From Verrucomicrobium spinosum DSM 4136 = JCM 18804 (GTDB taxonomy: Bacteria; Verrucomicrobiota; Verrucomicrobiia; Verrucomicrobiales; Verrucomicrobiaceae): a stretch of DNA of 64,000 nucleotides. Under the pieces are notes generated by a model. That model did no database searches. It saw nothing but the letters and a program-made list of their open reading frames with translations, and had not been told where the DNA came from. The stretch is taken from positions 1,674,001 to 1,738,000 of the forward strand of contig NZ_ABIZ01000001.1 in assembly GCF_000172155.1 (NCBI RefSeq), given 5' to 3'. Positions 47,201 to 48,315 of this stretch are shown here, in pieces (the stretch's first letter is position 1; each line of letters opens with the position of its first letter). Both the position numbers and the translations under genes were made by a program.

Positions 47201-48241
47201 GGTGTCGCCAGCGTCTCTGCCGGCGAGATCGAGGTGACCAACGGACCTCCCATCATTGAGAGCCTTGTGACCATCCCGGTCACTGCGGACCTGAACACGG
47301 TCACGGTGATCAGCAAGTTTGTGGACTCCTCGGAAGACATCCACACGGCCAGGGTGGAGTTCGGCGACGGCACGGTGGTGGACGCCATCGTCCTGCAGTT
47401 TGACAAGACCACCGGTCGCTTCATCGAACCGACCTATCCTGGCACCACTGAGCCGGTGAAATTCATCGATCCGACGACGGGCGAGCTGGTGCCGCTGGTG
47501 AATCCGGTCACGGGTCAGGCAGAGATTGCCCGCCTCGTGAATCCGCTCACCGGCAGCATGGCCAGATTGTATGATCCGGCCACGGGCGGTTCCACCGGAT
47601 CTTACGCGATCCTCGATGCCTCCGCCCGCCAGATCTACGCGACGCATCACTACGCGGCGGAGAGCACCTTCACCATCAAGGTGAGCATCACCGATGAGGA
47701 AGGCGCTACCGGCACGGATGAGACCCGCTACAGCAGCTTCCGCCCCACCTCGGGGAGTCGTGAGCACATCCGCCCGGTGGACGTGGTGCAGTCGCTCACA
47801 CGGCTGGGCTTCGACATCAGCGGCCTGGTGGGTGGCAGCGGGATATTTGGCGACCGTTACGGCGCTGGCATCTTTGGCGGCTTCTCCTTCAGTTCCGACA
47901 GGGATGGCCTGGCCCTCTTCGTGGGACGCACCTCGCCTGGCGGCATTGTGGTGGTGTCCCTCTACAACGAGCTCGGCTACCTGGTCGGCGTGGAGGAACT
48001 CATCGCCGACATGGATGGCTACTGGCTGACCCAGGTGGAGGCAGATGCTCTCCAGGGGCACTCCGTCCGCAGCATCCAGGTGGTGGCACCGTCCTATCTG
48101 GATGGCCAGACCAGCTCGATGACCTACGACTTCGCCCTGGATGGGGTGGTGGAGGATGCCCTCCGGCACTCGTTTGACATTGGCAACTCCACCATCAGTG
48201 GCCGCATCATCTCGCCCGTGGAGGCGGCTTTGAACTTCTGA
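14237..48241 (+). CDS. Giant LEPR-motif repeat protein (11,334 residues), putative exported or surface adhesin
   Basis: One uninterrupted 34-kb frame, about 1.1 MDa. Residues 1-43 are basic (RRKKGGSKLSKR) with no hydrophobic signal core, followed by LEPRILYSASP (44-54), the LEPR-XLL motif known at the N-terminus of giant PVC and proteobacterial proteins. Next come a Pro/Gln/Ser linker, RTX-like and beta-solenoid-like sequence (about 140-870), at least 13 copies of a 266-268-residue repeat (about 872-4240), shorter repeats of about 60-70 residues with SGGTGVGV (about 4400-4900), mixed Asp/Gly-rich beta sequence, lactonase-like propeller segments (near 7375 and 8890), cadherin-like domains (about 8120-8670), and PKD-like domains (about 9730-11150; WGDGTS, WADGST). 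The C-terminal 165 residues are distinct and show no autotransporter barrel. Composition is rich in Ala, Ser, Thr, Val and Asp and almost free of Cys. Neighbouring SecA-like, adaptor and TolC-like genes suggest a dedicated export route. Confidence 0.93.
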   Translation: MIPPNSSPGAPNRRKKGGSKLSKRVADWFFGGEAGEDRVRHETLEPRILYSASPLEEPPPVPDAPPVAQQQGPDAGSQGSGEGSGPAPVTQDQTPPVDAESGVNPEGDLATILQGVQDLPAGEVQSLVSNQLSLEIQMQGHIDWSQMGLPTDQPGTIHIRGTDHTDDLLSLDLSQFSTSLDLYFDGGAGGFDVLKITGVTSGGYTPGAQAGEGVLVFGNHRIQFSGVEPVIIEGTGEGASFTFTTPHGVDDLVLDSPADGWSRIRGTSGGVAFEELVFSNVEQVIVDAMSHDAPGESADEVTVATDLRARGLRELTILTGEGDDTLVLGTNNLPPPVSGGSFTFDGGSGNDRIIGSGADTTWLVTGHNEGSVYGLRFSGVENLEGAADNEDRFVFETAGQLDGLIDGGAGGFDTVVLDGGSSANAVFRAFGPDSGLIETDLSTLAYRGLEPIDYSGTSDAIIHLTGGDDQAILEVNEHGQLSLRSLNNSFELINFNTSLNSLTIIGGGGYDSVLVGDGVTLGLDGSFTIESEDITVAAGATVNAGTIRLSAYDGDATGIGVTTQVGVVNRTASLVVSGTLNSDGTLTLEALASRNVHLSGLDEAILSALTTATVTVETGAVVQSAGLTTVSALTSGIVESTAADLVLHAFTESASTYIGFATFTVAGLSVSATTSGAYSATSRTATNRVAGITSAVLDGTVVNSTAAVSVVALDNSRLDAKTGNVSTDLVSLVGDVVIGQSFALNDLHRLVQAAVSGADVDASAGGLAVTATRNIDASSNVGVVAVTGGPASLLPSLSFGGTKAVNVISGEVSSLLSSSDVDLATGGVTVSAADTSQVSAHSKVAAASTVGEFSTLSAGLSIGMSEAWNLYGVRPDDVAALDMTDLLGADLGGTLSGPVVAVVQDSTLDVGGDVSVLATAQVTLDSEVTNLVDTAVDGFSGTGAAAAGAVFSSNIVNTGASAVIRRQVEATTVTAAGDILVSAVDESSLTATTSFKNTATAESLNPLSDAGAVAVGGIIVRNQFTSGTYAAIGGADVEGASVTVKADSHATVVSLTDSVVKVEGGSPFVGAATLAAQGVIVTNNVLGGAEARVAGGAVTSTAGAVTVSAVNQSEITAENSSVVTADNTAVGVNLAYNTVGYEPQDLATLTLDALVGLSLGTVDRALAHAIIEDAQVISAGDLVVTADNLLALESSVTNEALSEALGFTAASGQAASFVLSSNLVAGGALALLQSTGATLAAQAGGAATVRATQGGSLKAGTRIRAAAEVTNDNVFSESDSMALGGMLVRNDLDAAAEASVQGIDLTADSIQVRAEQTAVVEAEANAEVESVGGNIFGGGQSMAVGAVIAANTLRGGVTSLVADSTLTAGDGAVEVSAENALQLQATNSSQVSSGNQAAGVVAAFNTVGYENQNLLFQAVDALVGSPIGDTAQTSTQALVVDTGVSATGGLTISAENSASLDASTDNGVAGVAEGFTGVSSTVAGGVLASNMMASTVAASLKAGDELITVDVGGAVSVQAANESVLNASSTLSLLSQTTSDNEFSADDSTAIGFLSVRNLLDGGASAEIVHASVTGGSIAIAADNATTLNATIDAEASASGGSTLGDGTQIAANGVIASNSVLGGALAQANDSTLTAETGGVSVTADNSVNLTAENANQVTSGDTGAGAMLAFNTLGYESQNVLFQTLDALIGSEIGDAAPSRADALVTNTNITAKTDVTVEATNASILNATFDNTSESQASGFTGQNTMAASFVVASNFVASGARAAIEGAAPEIEAEGAVSVKASDTSELNSSSTIGLVAETTSDNELSADNAMGLGGISVRNVLEGGTVAEVFNADITGSSISIEADNRAKLEATVDAEATVAGGSTLGDGTQLAVNAVIASNTVLGGALAQGVNSELTATTGDVSVTAANALELSATNANQVSSGDTGVGAMLAFNTLGYESQNILFQTLDALVGTEIGDKDASTAEALLTNTNVTAAGGVTVSATNESVLTAEFNNSLASSASGFTGQNSMAASVVLASNMVASGARAAVESTAPVIDAQGGVSVSASDSSELSSATTVSLLAETVSDNEFSDDDSMALGALIARNVLEGGVTAVIDHATVTGGSITLAADNETTLTASIDAEASASGGSTLGDGTQLAVSGVIASNSVLGGALAQASDSSLTAETGGVSVTADNSVNLTAENANQVTSGDTGAGVMLAFNTLGYESQNVLFQTLDALIGSEIGDQEPSRADALVTNTNVTAKTDVTVEATNASILNATFDNTSESQASGFTGQNTMAASFVVASNFVASGARAAIEGAAPEIEAEGAVSVKASDTSELNSSSTIGLVAETTSDNELSADNAMGLGGISVRNVLEGGTVAEVLNADITGSSISIEADNRAKLEATVDAEATVAGGSTLGDGTQLAVNAVIASNTVLGGALAQGVNSELTTTTGDVSVTAANALELSATNANQVSSGDTGVGAMLAFNTLGYESQNILFQTLDALVGTEIGDKDASTAEALLTNTNVTAAGGVTVSATNESTLTAEFNNSLESSASGFTGQNSMAASVVLASNMVASGARAAVEGTAPVIDAQGGVSVSASDSSELSSATTVSLLAETVSDNEFSDDDSMALGALIARNVLEGGVTAVIDNATVTGGSITLAADNETTLTASIDAEASASGGSTLGDGTQLAVSGVIASNSVLGGALAQASDSTLTAGTGGVSVTADNSVNLTAENANQVTSGDTGAGVMLAFNTLGYESQNVLFQTLDALIGSEIGDQDPSRADALVTNTDVTAKTDVKVEATNASVLNATFDNTSESQASGFTGQNTMAASFVVASNFVASGARAAISEGNPQVEAEGAVSVKASDTSELNSTSTIGLVAETTSDNELSADNAMGLGGISVRNVLDGGTVAEVFNADITGSSIEISAENSAKLEATVDAEATVAGGSTLGDGAQLAVNAVIASNTVLGGALAQGVNSELTTTTGDVSVTAANALELSATNANQVSSGDTGVGAMLAFNTLGYESQNILFQTLDALVGTEIGDKDASTAEALLTNTNVTAAGGVTVSATNESTLTAEFNNSLESSASGFTGQNSMAASVVLASNMVASGARAAVEGTAPVIDAQGGVEVAASDASALTASTTASLLAETVSDNEFSADDSMSLGALIARNVLEGGVVAEIKNASITGSEIAISANNETTLESTIDAEASASGGSTLGAGNQLAVNGVIASNSVLGGALAQGVNSQFTAESGDVSVTAENSVNLTAENANQVTSGDQGVGAMLAFNTLGYESQNVLFQTLDALLGTEIGDADPSRADALLTNSNVTAAGDVTVEATNASILNATFDNTSESQASGFTGQNSMAASFVVASNFVASGARAAIEGGNPQIDAGGAVSVKASDTSGLNSDSTISLVAETTSDNEFSDDNAMALGGISVRNVLEGGTVAEVLNADITGDSIEISAENSAKLEASVDAEASAAGGSTLGAGTQLAVNAVIASNTVLGGALAQGVNSELTANTGDVSVTADNSLELAATNANQVSSGDQGVGVMLAFNTLGYESQNILFQALDALIGTEIGDADPSKAVALLTDTHVQAAGDVTLEATNATTLTATFDNSLESSGSGFTGQNSMAASAVLASNYMASGAEARVRGIAIVPVIDADGDVTVAASDSSDLVSTTTVSLVSETESTNIASADDAMAIGFTSVRNVLDGGTIAEVTDADLTGATVTVAAENAATLEAKLQAASKAEGGSEFGQGTQLAVGGVIASNTLLGAATATVADSSLTSTLGAIHVTAENAAKLDVENVNQVISGSVAVGVTLAFNSVGYESQNVLFQTLDALLGTNIGDIDAAEARATITNSSLASAGDLKLLATNTVEAVALLTNEASAEASTFHGSESTSAGFVLASNMIAGGSTAVLANTTAPVLALGAVEISAEDKLTLDAVVKLVVESSSGSTNPFSKDGAKAIGGLAVRNDLIGGGAAELTNVNLAGASVVVRSSESSVMDASVDAEFSADSGGLDSGISLAVGGVISTNSIVGAAATTVTNSSLRATGGGLSATAHHGSRLQARVDSMVKAGSTSVGVTLAFNTIGVHSQNLLFNTIDALLDTDIADLADTTRVLVQGSNLEATGSLVISATSSAVLDAVVPVSAATFDFSISASTSVTVGAVVAMNKVASGVSARVLDTDLQGSSVSVTATNTSSIDSEVTASSIAVSGSLSTGKSISIGFARSRNDINGFAEALVRDTAGAPSDLTATAGGITVEARDAASINALATATGISVAPSVGDSLTVAGAGTFATNNITTDTDAVIDNLLVNASGAIAVRTTNAATIDAKVAALAASVAISAGGAKSFAVGAVLAVNTVRGSTQADADERSRTRAAVLNSALTSASGGILVTSQSTGTINADLEAIAAAVAASAGNSTTFSLGGSLAFNDIQRDTSALISGGAKVEALGNGDLTVAATDSSAIHSTSVGMSAAANLSGGQATSISVGLAIASNEIRNDVSAIIRDVGLVTVADDLSVSALSTGVIDSTATAASLAASLSGGTGIAVSGAGALAQNEVLGGAVAAIDNSDVNAGGDAAVTARNTSVIEATIEAIALSASLSGGTGVGVGMGLSMARNYIGATEAGSDAPLDVIARITGSAVDAAGAVSLTAQSDQNIDAYVGAAAMAATLSGGTGVGVGAAGALSSNEVKTNVLAFASAGERLEGSSVAIVATDDSEIDAYTGAAALAAALSGGTGVAVSLAASVASNEITGNVRAYVNDVDDLFATHGEVVIAAHQRAAIHADVYSSSLAAGVSGGASISVSGGGAVGMNAIYGDTHAAIMDSGVTAAGDVDLDATNVSIIDAEVRALSASVAISGSAGIGVALGASIATNLIGGGTYRDIDANGNVTTASLDKEALRVSTLVEDSTINTGGRLEMTTLSQQTILSDAQVATVSLSLGASFAVAASAAGTFATNAIETDVSSNILRSAVQTALGVDMDAHDRSIIDAEAGASAISAALSPFGVAISFAGTFATNETDNNIWTAIEQSSVAAAAGNISAEASSTPQINVQAQAAALAAGIVAVAGAGIGSDAVIHNTVQSYATGSQVTALQGSVNFDARSTVSVTPVFVSTAVSAGLGAAVSVIRSSVDIGGATRAYVHGGALSARNLTVSADHRTDANASLVSVSGGLLSASAIAATINDSSSVVAHITGTTVTTTDPAVGVTVRARGQTYITTLNVAAGFGVVAGTVVSSTASASPDVEAYLGDETTIAAGAGDVNVTASHSGTVQSTGVGASAGVIAVGVTVIESSLTPKVVANTRGDVIISGSDVLFDAKSDTVGRNISLDFLAGSGLGAAAAFINGLIFGGEGVQSLAFAGAGGIGAGVGVVATTIYSPDVFAGLSDDTEIEVTGDVTVRALAEGLADSTGLGITVGALAVGFVQTNANVNGNVKTDVGGRIKARNLTLDTDGNLDAEALTVAAAGGVIGVAINSSDIFLNPEVVASLRDYALIELEGNLSIQAHSDAAVKANTVGVDAGIVSVGSSAVDVSMTPTVSSTIGDNVLVNAEGTILVQAAVAQNQSTTKVTASSGKLIGMTGLEIEQTFVEDVSAGIGANSQILGMTGISILAAGRTTSRADAQVFVVGGLSGQNAEASEDIRSTVATGVGTASTVFSKGIVTIDADNQIDVDNLTGTQFYGVGSLNFARSETDVTGLDGSTLARTTIGQGAIVEGVTVNVSADVSKLKITHNDTSGEQYSVGGFIQTTSDIDVRSDVEVLQARNSTLIGGTVNVTASQGNIDINSEARGAGFGLSVSHDGQVFDTVDLGTYVTVEEGAAILGNVIRVIADGGDSGDRVRQNTENNAVGIDFASDDYELNVISIAEVNFFGKIGAGVRNAKLFIDAAGNITNRDFVDARRAGGEIIIDQLNAGSVPTSVTLLALNPTINVFDDPDHRPTFLGIPTGSPYGPDTNEQHGKVTIGSNATISQADRFNSVDVVNRSTLDVRILDMNVLYDGLPGPVVTLLAGQVVGAFTQTGPQRFNGTRIEMESHHATVGAGDFIIDGVIYNPTGSTKIVANGGSVIQPNEDGGITTGSLYIETAKGRVGEDEERIEVTILQDASLLPEARLEVHAYGEIGLDIDRAGTPMLTQLELAGLTSVSDDIFASFGGFDLLVTDLISAPGHVEMTEINNMIDAFDGEFDLVADTVYLQATGSVGHYVVKPNGAIIHSYNAFEAKINALEANVGSLYLRNAHDMEVGGTEDANVGIRATGVVDVQLPGIMHLLEDVIAGGNVILGAFDVEDTQDSVLMVDGITIQSQTADVTLLNGDVFIYNSTHRIKAAGLLTIAMDQGNVDGGVGVTFTTPDNLNRDVMQANELLIVTGPDRDNIIIPDLYIPTRFEGGADFDTIRVHLVDPPSNRTTLRNVDVEDITFTTQVTADWLIDTTQIAQQYELFGWDILSGLPAPGPTITVENSFLESSGIKVVQNTHSNADAFKAMVADYSFTDGEERLDVLQLDHIVNVHLLGGDDMLKVGGIRQAGPGDSPPRAEVAPFQVSRFLTVNAGDGNDHFLLEDPRTGDAVPYGRLGVTEDGHGLIANYEIEGAPTTEKAIIFQEFESLTVNLGETDGIFVVEDTVIPTVINLDADEDVAGDTDNGYGNDVVNVFKITADLTINGEQGDDDFNIIGTGPGALVINGGAHDKSLDLPTGGDRIRYGATRHFDGNVVNVLDAQNAIKLFGTGWETGDQVIFTTDGTGPAILLEDGTRSTLQNGGVYYVVRQGRDIIRLTDTKEKAEALAAYLRNFTLPDTGLNDNLITLLDGGRGNHQLTLASNGTPLLEQTVGGLIDGENGNPSRLVFNNPGTGKAISVNATTNTFTVADVSGLTEGRKVAFYAGADLPAGLKSEIFYTVVNVDAAAGTFQLLDPDPLAAEGAILDLSSYATEGTTYVTVLGTVDFTNVEKLNVLLGLGKDTWVMDNANNNLQVEVRGGPGDDEVVMFRMGNNTVIQGDQGEDDTLRVIVNGDPQQDQFARLVVGAGMERLSVDNSDNANGVDWYISQGQLYFGDGKGTATVATDDTFTSADFDGATPLAVGDRVLVSTVTVAITDNQTTADGLNVTRGGALPTYRTTGNPPSDILLDQGQFYYVTNLSGGRFELAQTLEDAMAGISLDIVNAGAGAVNFTRVDMLVSLEGAKKAEVIGGREDTNADGRPDADGQATHTLHVVSPLASTIELTRNSLTIVEGSRVLDHEDSLYQASFPSLRVDGLQGVESLVSTSGTTTFLVQDALGVYRPITSLPAVFAAGTAEDELAMFVRTQDATDPTRSYLRYVGYIPTMVDGVQVVPDRPHTITLSPDERYLYVLGDTAISQFAIGVTFSGLPTLTHVATYQTDLKNIDAAGTDVARGVNDLLSPTGTDALHRPSDIWISPDGTKVFITDQGSNASGSDDGDGILVFTRDVATGLLTRFEQKITRLTDLGRSLDVGFDFSSGATPSSTASSLEGSDRIVVMDQPLANSSQAGLQLTSDRVTYRFNAVGTSVGETITPYVMRVTSELDLNGNVVSSFEIVATGTTRIIEKTGINEFSFDLSTDQTGTVFDGVEGLYFGWSTSGGAVVGHETGTAADSFVVASNGSSMTFQNGVRFSMEASFEIEAVKGITDPTALVVANDLARVYVGDKAGSVAAFEWDAALGKYIVVKADEIREFDTVGTGGSTTSNLRDDGDGEIGIAHQNDGVVVYAGETRISTSDGKLYINNNLVNLPNTLDGGRIILKGNGVVSVATNGTQIYVGVPQADYNDYRANSVIDNDDRGVVLVLDLSGQITGFLESPSSAKESNFGMGLAADGDVLAVVGRYNGLNTLAIYENGQLKKTDSLSGSSMRVDVDGDHLIVGTSAQSRIYSRQAGGNWTPVANLTGGYAVTIDGDVARVYRSGSIVSYRERGVNNWVKEHEYDTSISNRTFISTDEYDFLTYKIKINSADINVPNDSGSSAEVGFRVRINGGAWYEPIYRDGVSEDYTNFNIDMSWTFPYTGGTIEAQFREDDSTSGDEWSPVIRIATGDGLGEHREGDTGEIDAWLNYEVILVDPGENTAISSTFVDALGGLVSMASGSGVRMFSDQTYQAATYTGTSITDLVLNESGVLYVADGGAGKVYALNNLMAKLKGLGELEGGSPASDGINDAPVAGNDFASGTADTPDTIEVLTNDSDPDDVASSFVLQTIDAVTVTGLPGLTNPASLFSVNNGREVVFTPGNALQSLGAGESITFHVYYTMADDSGAQASARLEYTVTGVNEAPVAVNDAATTNELQTVSFDVLGNDTDTDRSDVPARLILDAIESVTYDQNGTTITVATPEDLFVIDGQRLVFQPGETLRDLATGESVNFTVTYRVADAAGGTSTATFSLAVDGQAEVATTNATDTSGNAVVNIHQNAPVYTENLLDSEEAGSTIDLETLIVTTSDNTSAYGALLVSADGELTLDPDVASLLNIPAGQIRTLTLTYEVETPTNGTVVRTILFNITGAAAAPRVGGPLEVELTEAGGSLSLLDGATSNSALSLKNLTTLGGDQSGVTIDPVTGQVTVSSTAYQSLSEGEFIDLSYRYRLENADGLSTWQTAVIRITGSNDDLSGPATVDGTVNEGGVPLVVDLLANVTDSDAGDVVKIQSGSVVVTSSQYAAAVKVHEEVGTVTVDANHSVFSSLNTGQTANITLAYTVTDGNGSTLERTATIVVQGLTGTGYDQAIFTLVDAENGNRLGGASGLYLSGDGSRLYVTASDLTGANDNAVSVYDVLNGGKTLVRLDTAEEGVGDVANGLSGATDATGEPATFTTDDNVTHRFIVTAASGDSSLVAFEILSGNPLTFSQGPNPNGLNGLKDQDPTSRATSLSMMTGNPVRSADASGLTFYAVSDVDNALYVLEQQADNSIKVVQLLKDDITGEFGVADQGLSGAKTITVSPDGRFVFVGATQEGTGTGKITVYERASFTREVTNPATGLLMTETVDGLRPVTNAVFDTIAFQTGANQTNPVATLAVDPSGKFVYVSGVNGTEVFAFDADAKTLTSQAVMPDRLMDLEFLTLPDGTVQAYGLHNVPATQGSAAVSQLRVYSVNPTDGTLTMLGSTDARLSNAKSIVIGPEIVQELGSFSTNIAQGRFVYVASADNNALVVFDQFSTDGTDQAIDGQLEFRQLLREGVNGVRGIAGAKALVFSVAVPDTTLDFRGVDIDETNRTIATERDHGLTTGQKVWFEAGEAPVGVTPGVEYYVRVVDRFHFQLAETADAARGAGAAQVAGSTGTIQGLVAVTGLGDFKLHTSIPEGAFLYAIGENSVAVFSRDIDPVSNTVGQLSFTQVIRNRVGNMTSGANEGLFNPNSIYVDPSDPATVFVGSSFDPLIDQAPGGFVTLHNNKVDSISVPNSEIHVDFANMKGLSITTGAGDDFITINEAPNDRNRNVETTLVKDANGEIIETNAITITITTGDGFDSLTINDAAAAINADLQGGDDTVTVRSKRDPVIDIAAGDGNDKAVVEFISDGTILNISGINKALVDTSNIQGNGQVNMSGSNAGENVIFTQNSVSGSQAALDAIGARVENANDPNSLYAQGSVGTAGSTSGSGTTVTIAEGEGIVLDASGTRLPEDPVITYGEAQNGLLGKRVTYSFAWDLNGDGSYTEYEQVFLDYVVTAQVNEDFLAYLQTHAEPGAGTNLLDPSLQAFDLVARTILVEKSPVIELSWDDLVDFGFSNADIVGAIEKRLPLRITRVEQHFDVEGQLILQNEQSRIIEESDDEVTITVTDALPTLKVTGPAQFEVSLVNKPYKLDLKYSDPGGDIIKTWTVNWGDGTSSTYRSEPNAIHQYDRPGVYQTSVVAVDDDGNVLSQQTVQVTVSFGPDSVAVNKALLGSEITNGTYVTQEGAGIALQGAAAGTPDADSFVWRVNGHVAGSGQNLNLTWANLVAMGVTNDGTYDVTLTVTYNNGAEVVTSRVAPLQVNNVLPSGDLVNVGQWPQGSSPVVQFVNVTDPADITFSYQIYVPKDPDFVKPEPAPLDASSPNYAAQVATLLKLDVDLALLQSSGLADALARIAAIEELKDDVQRGADTTLLSTLGDALVAGADTSLVLQASTNAIRFSDGSAATQSGFEQALKSLVQELVDADGVAGATAEGRDAIRSLMTNLGRLDPASATFAADVQTIAALGTQVDAVSVIATNFSQQIAALVEQSNGLVFKAASQSYTLPTSLTARSGVYTVVGRIFDGGGYREVQTKVTVVNEAPLLAIDFNQTIVVANEGSVAIVTGTYYNPGGLPLRDMIAQYEGMADGETYGTVTFTQPDANGNGTWTWTHTLDDGPIDSQKKVIITAYDQDISQLNPLGTPTQTSFELQIINVGPTVELDPIVINEGDIFTLDLSGAQDPSSADNSGPFSYTYNYGDGKGFVSGSMVQQVPSTVVDDNGELIIQGRVIDKDGGAGKVSQKVTILNVSPTVHDLAVSGPVLETGTVTLTGKFTDPGAGDDHMLTIDWADGSTETLTITAANPASFAINQAGSGFVNTVNAAVSGGSGTGMIVNLLAGEDGGLAAVQVVSTGSGYRAGDVLSIGNASFTLVALRTGTTTDFALKHTYNDDALLPGGQGTDVYTIKVTATDDDNGSGSATVGATVINADPTISAPTLTLTNGDDLPTNGSGDPTVTGGTVVNLSGSFEDLGPEDTHTVTIDWGDGTSDTLTFGGNTVIDFERDGQLNPLLSGDLAGNAYLDQAGGRGFTISTGDPSRPPMIFDSANPTGGDFDIATPNIHYGGLGQHATVQAPGSVVTGKYGSFSLLEDGSYSYVVNSNSPSLAMLQAGQTLTETFHYTLTNGVRASLDIVVGRSSSDPTVATTANGSANPYTGTLPLVGTEVANVIVSDESLRIEGASTTTGEGMNNLALGKVLIISKDGDATNPNDDEAGGRLIFDFKSPVYLESIDIIDINEKGGTIQIYDAQGRLLSTTVIPAVGENTLQTVFVKGQPNGSPYEASRMVVTLAGDGAISELVYKDVHPVREFSINHRYLEESAPGTPHQIKVTVEDDDGGVASVSAGEIEVTNGPPIIESLVTIPVTADLNTVTVISKFVDSSEDIHTARVEFGDGTVVDAIVLQFDKTTGRFIEPTYPGTTEPVKFIDPTTGELVPLVNPVTGQAEIARLVNPLTGSMARLYDPATGGSTGSYAILDASARQIYATHHYAAESTFTIKVSITDEEGATGTDETRYSSFRPTSGSREHIRPVDVVQSLTRLGFDISGLVGGSGIFGDRYGAGIFGGFSFSSDRDGLALFVGRTSPGGIVVVSLYNELGYLVGVEELIADMDGYWLTQVEADALQGHSVRSIQVVAPSYLDGQTSSMTYDFALDGVVEDALRHSFDIGNSTISGRIISPVEAALNF
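16850..26950 (+). repeat. Tandem array of about 800-bp coding repeats, at least 13 copies
   Basis: Using the conserved Gly codon of the GYESQN-type motif as anchor, copies lie at 16850, 17654, 18458, 19262, 20060, 20858, 21656, 22454, 23252, 24050, 24848, 25652 and 26447. Spacing is 804 bp for the outer copies, exactly 798 bp for eight consecutive central steps and 795 bp for the last. The motif order within a unit is: AFNTLGYESQN, LFQTLDAL, ASGFTGQN, VVASNFVASGA, SDNEFS, RNVLEGG, GGSTLGDG, VIASN, NANQVSSGD. The outer limits are approximate. Confidence 0.92.
19262..25650 (+). repeat. Higher-order ABAB repeat (1,596 bp) inside the 798-bp array
   Basis: Type A units (NVLFQTLDALIGSEIGD or close variants) sit at 19262, 20858, 22454 and 24050. 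Type B units (NILFQTLDALVGTEIGD or variants) sit at 20060, 21656, 23252 and 24848. The A unit at 19376-19734 and that at 20972-21330 show no difference over 359 bases when compared by eye. Confidence 0.88.
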
Positions 48242-48253
48242 TCTCCTCCCAGC

Positions 48254-48289
48254 AGTCTGCCGCCTGGAGTCTTGCTTCAGGCGCAGACT
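48254..48289 (+). terminator. Hairpin between the giant gene and the TolC-like gene
   Basis: AGTCTG-C-CGCCTG pairs with CAGGCG-CAGACT, a 12-bp stem with one bulge and a loop of about 11 bases. No clear T-run follows, so it may be a partial terminator, an attenuator or an mRNA-processing or stability element within an operon. Confidence 0.5.
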
Positions 48290-48315
48290 GACTCAACTTT
48301 ACTCAACACCTCAAC

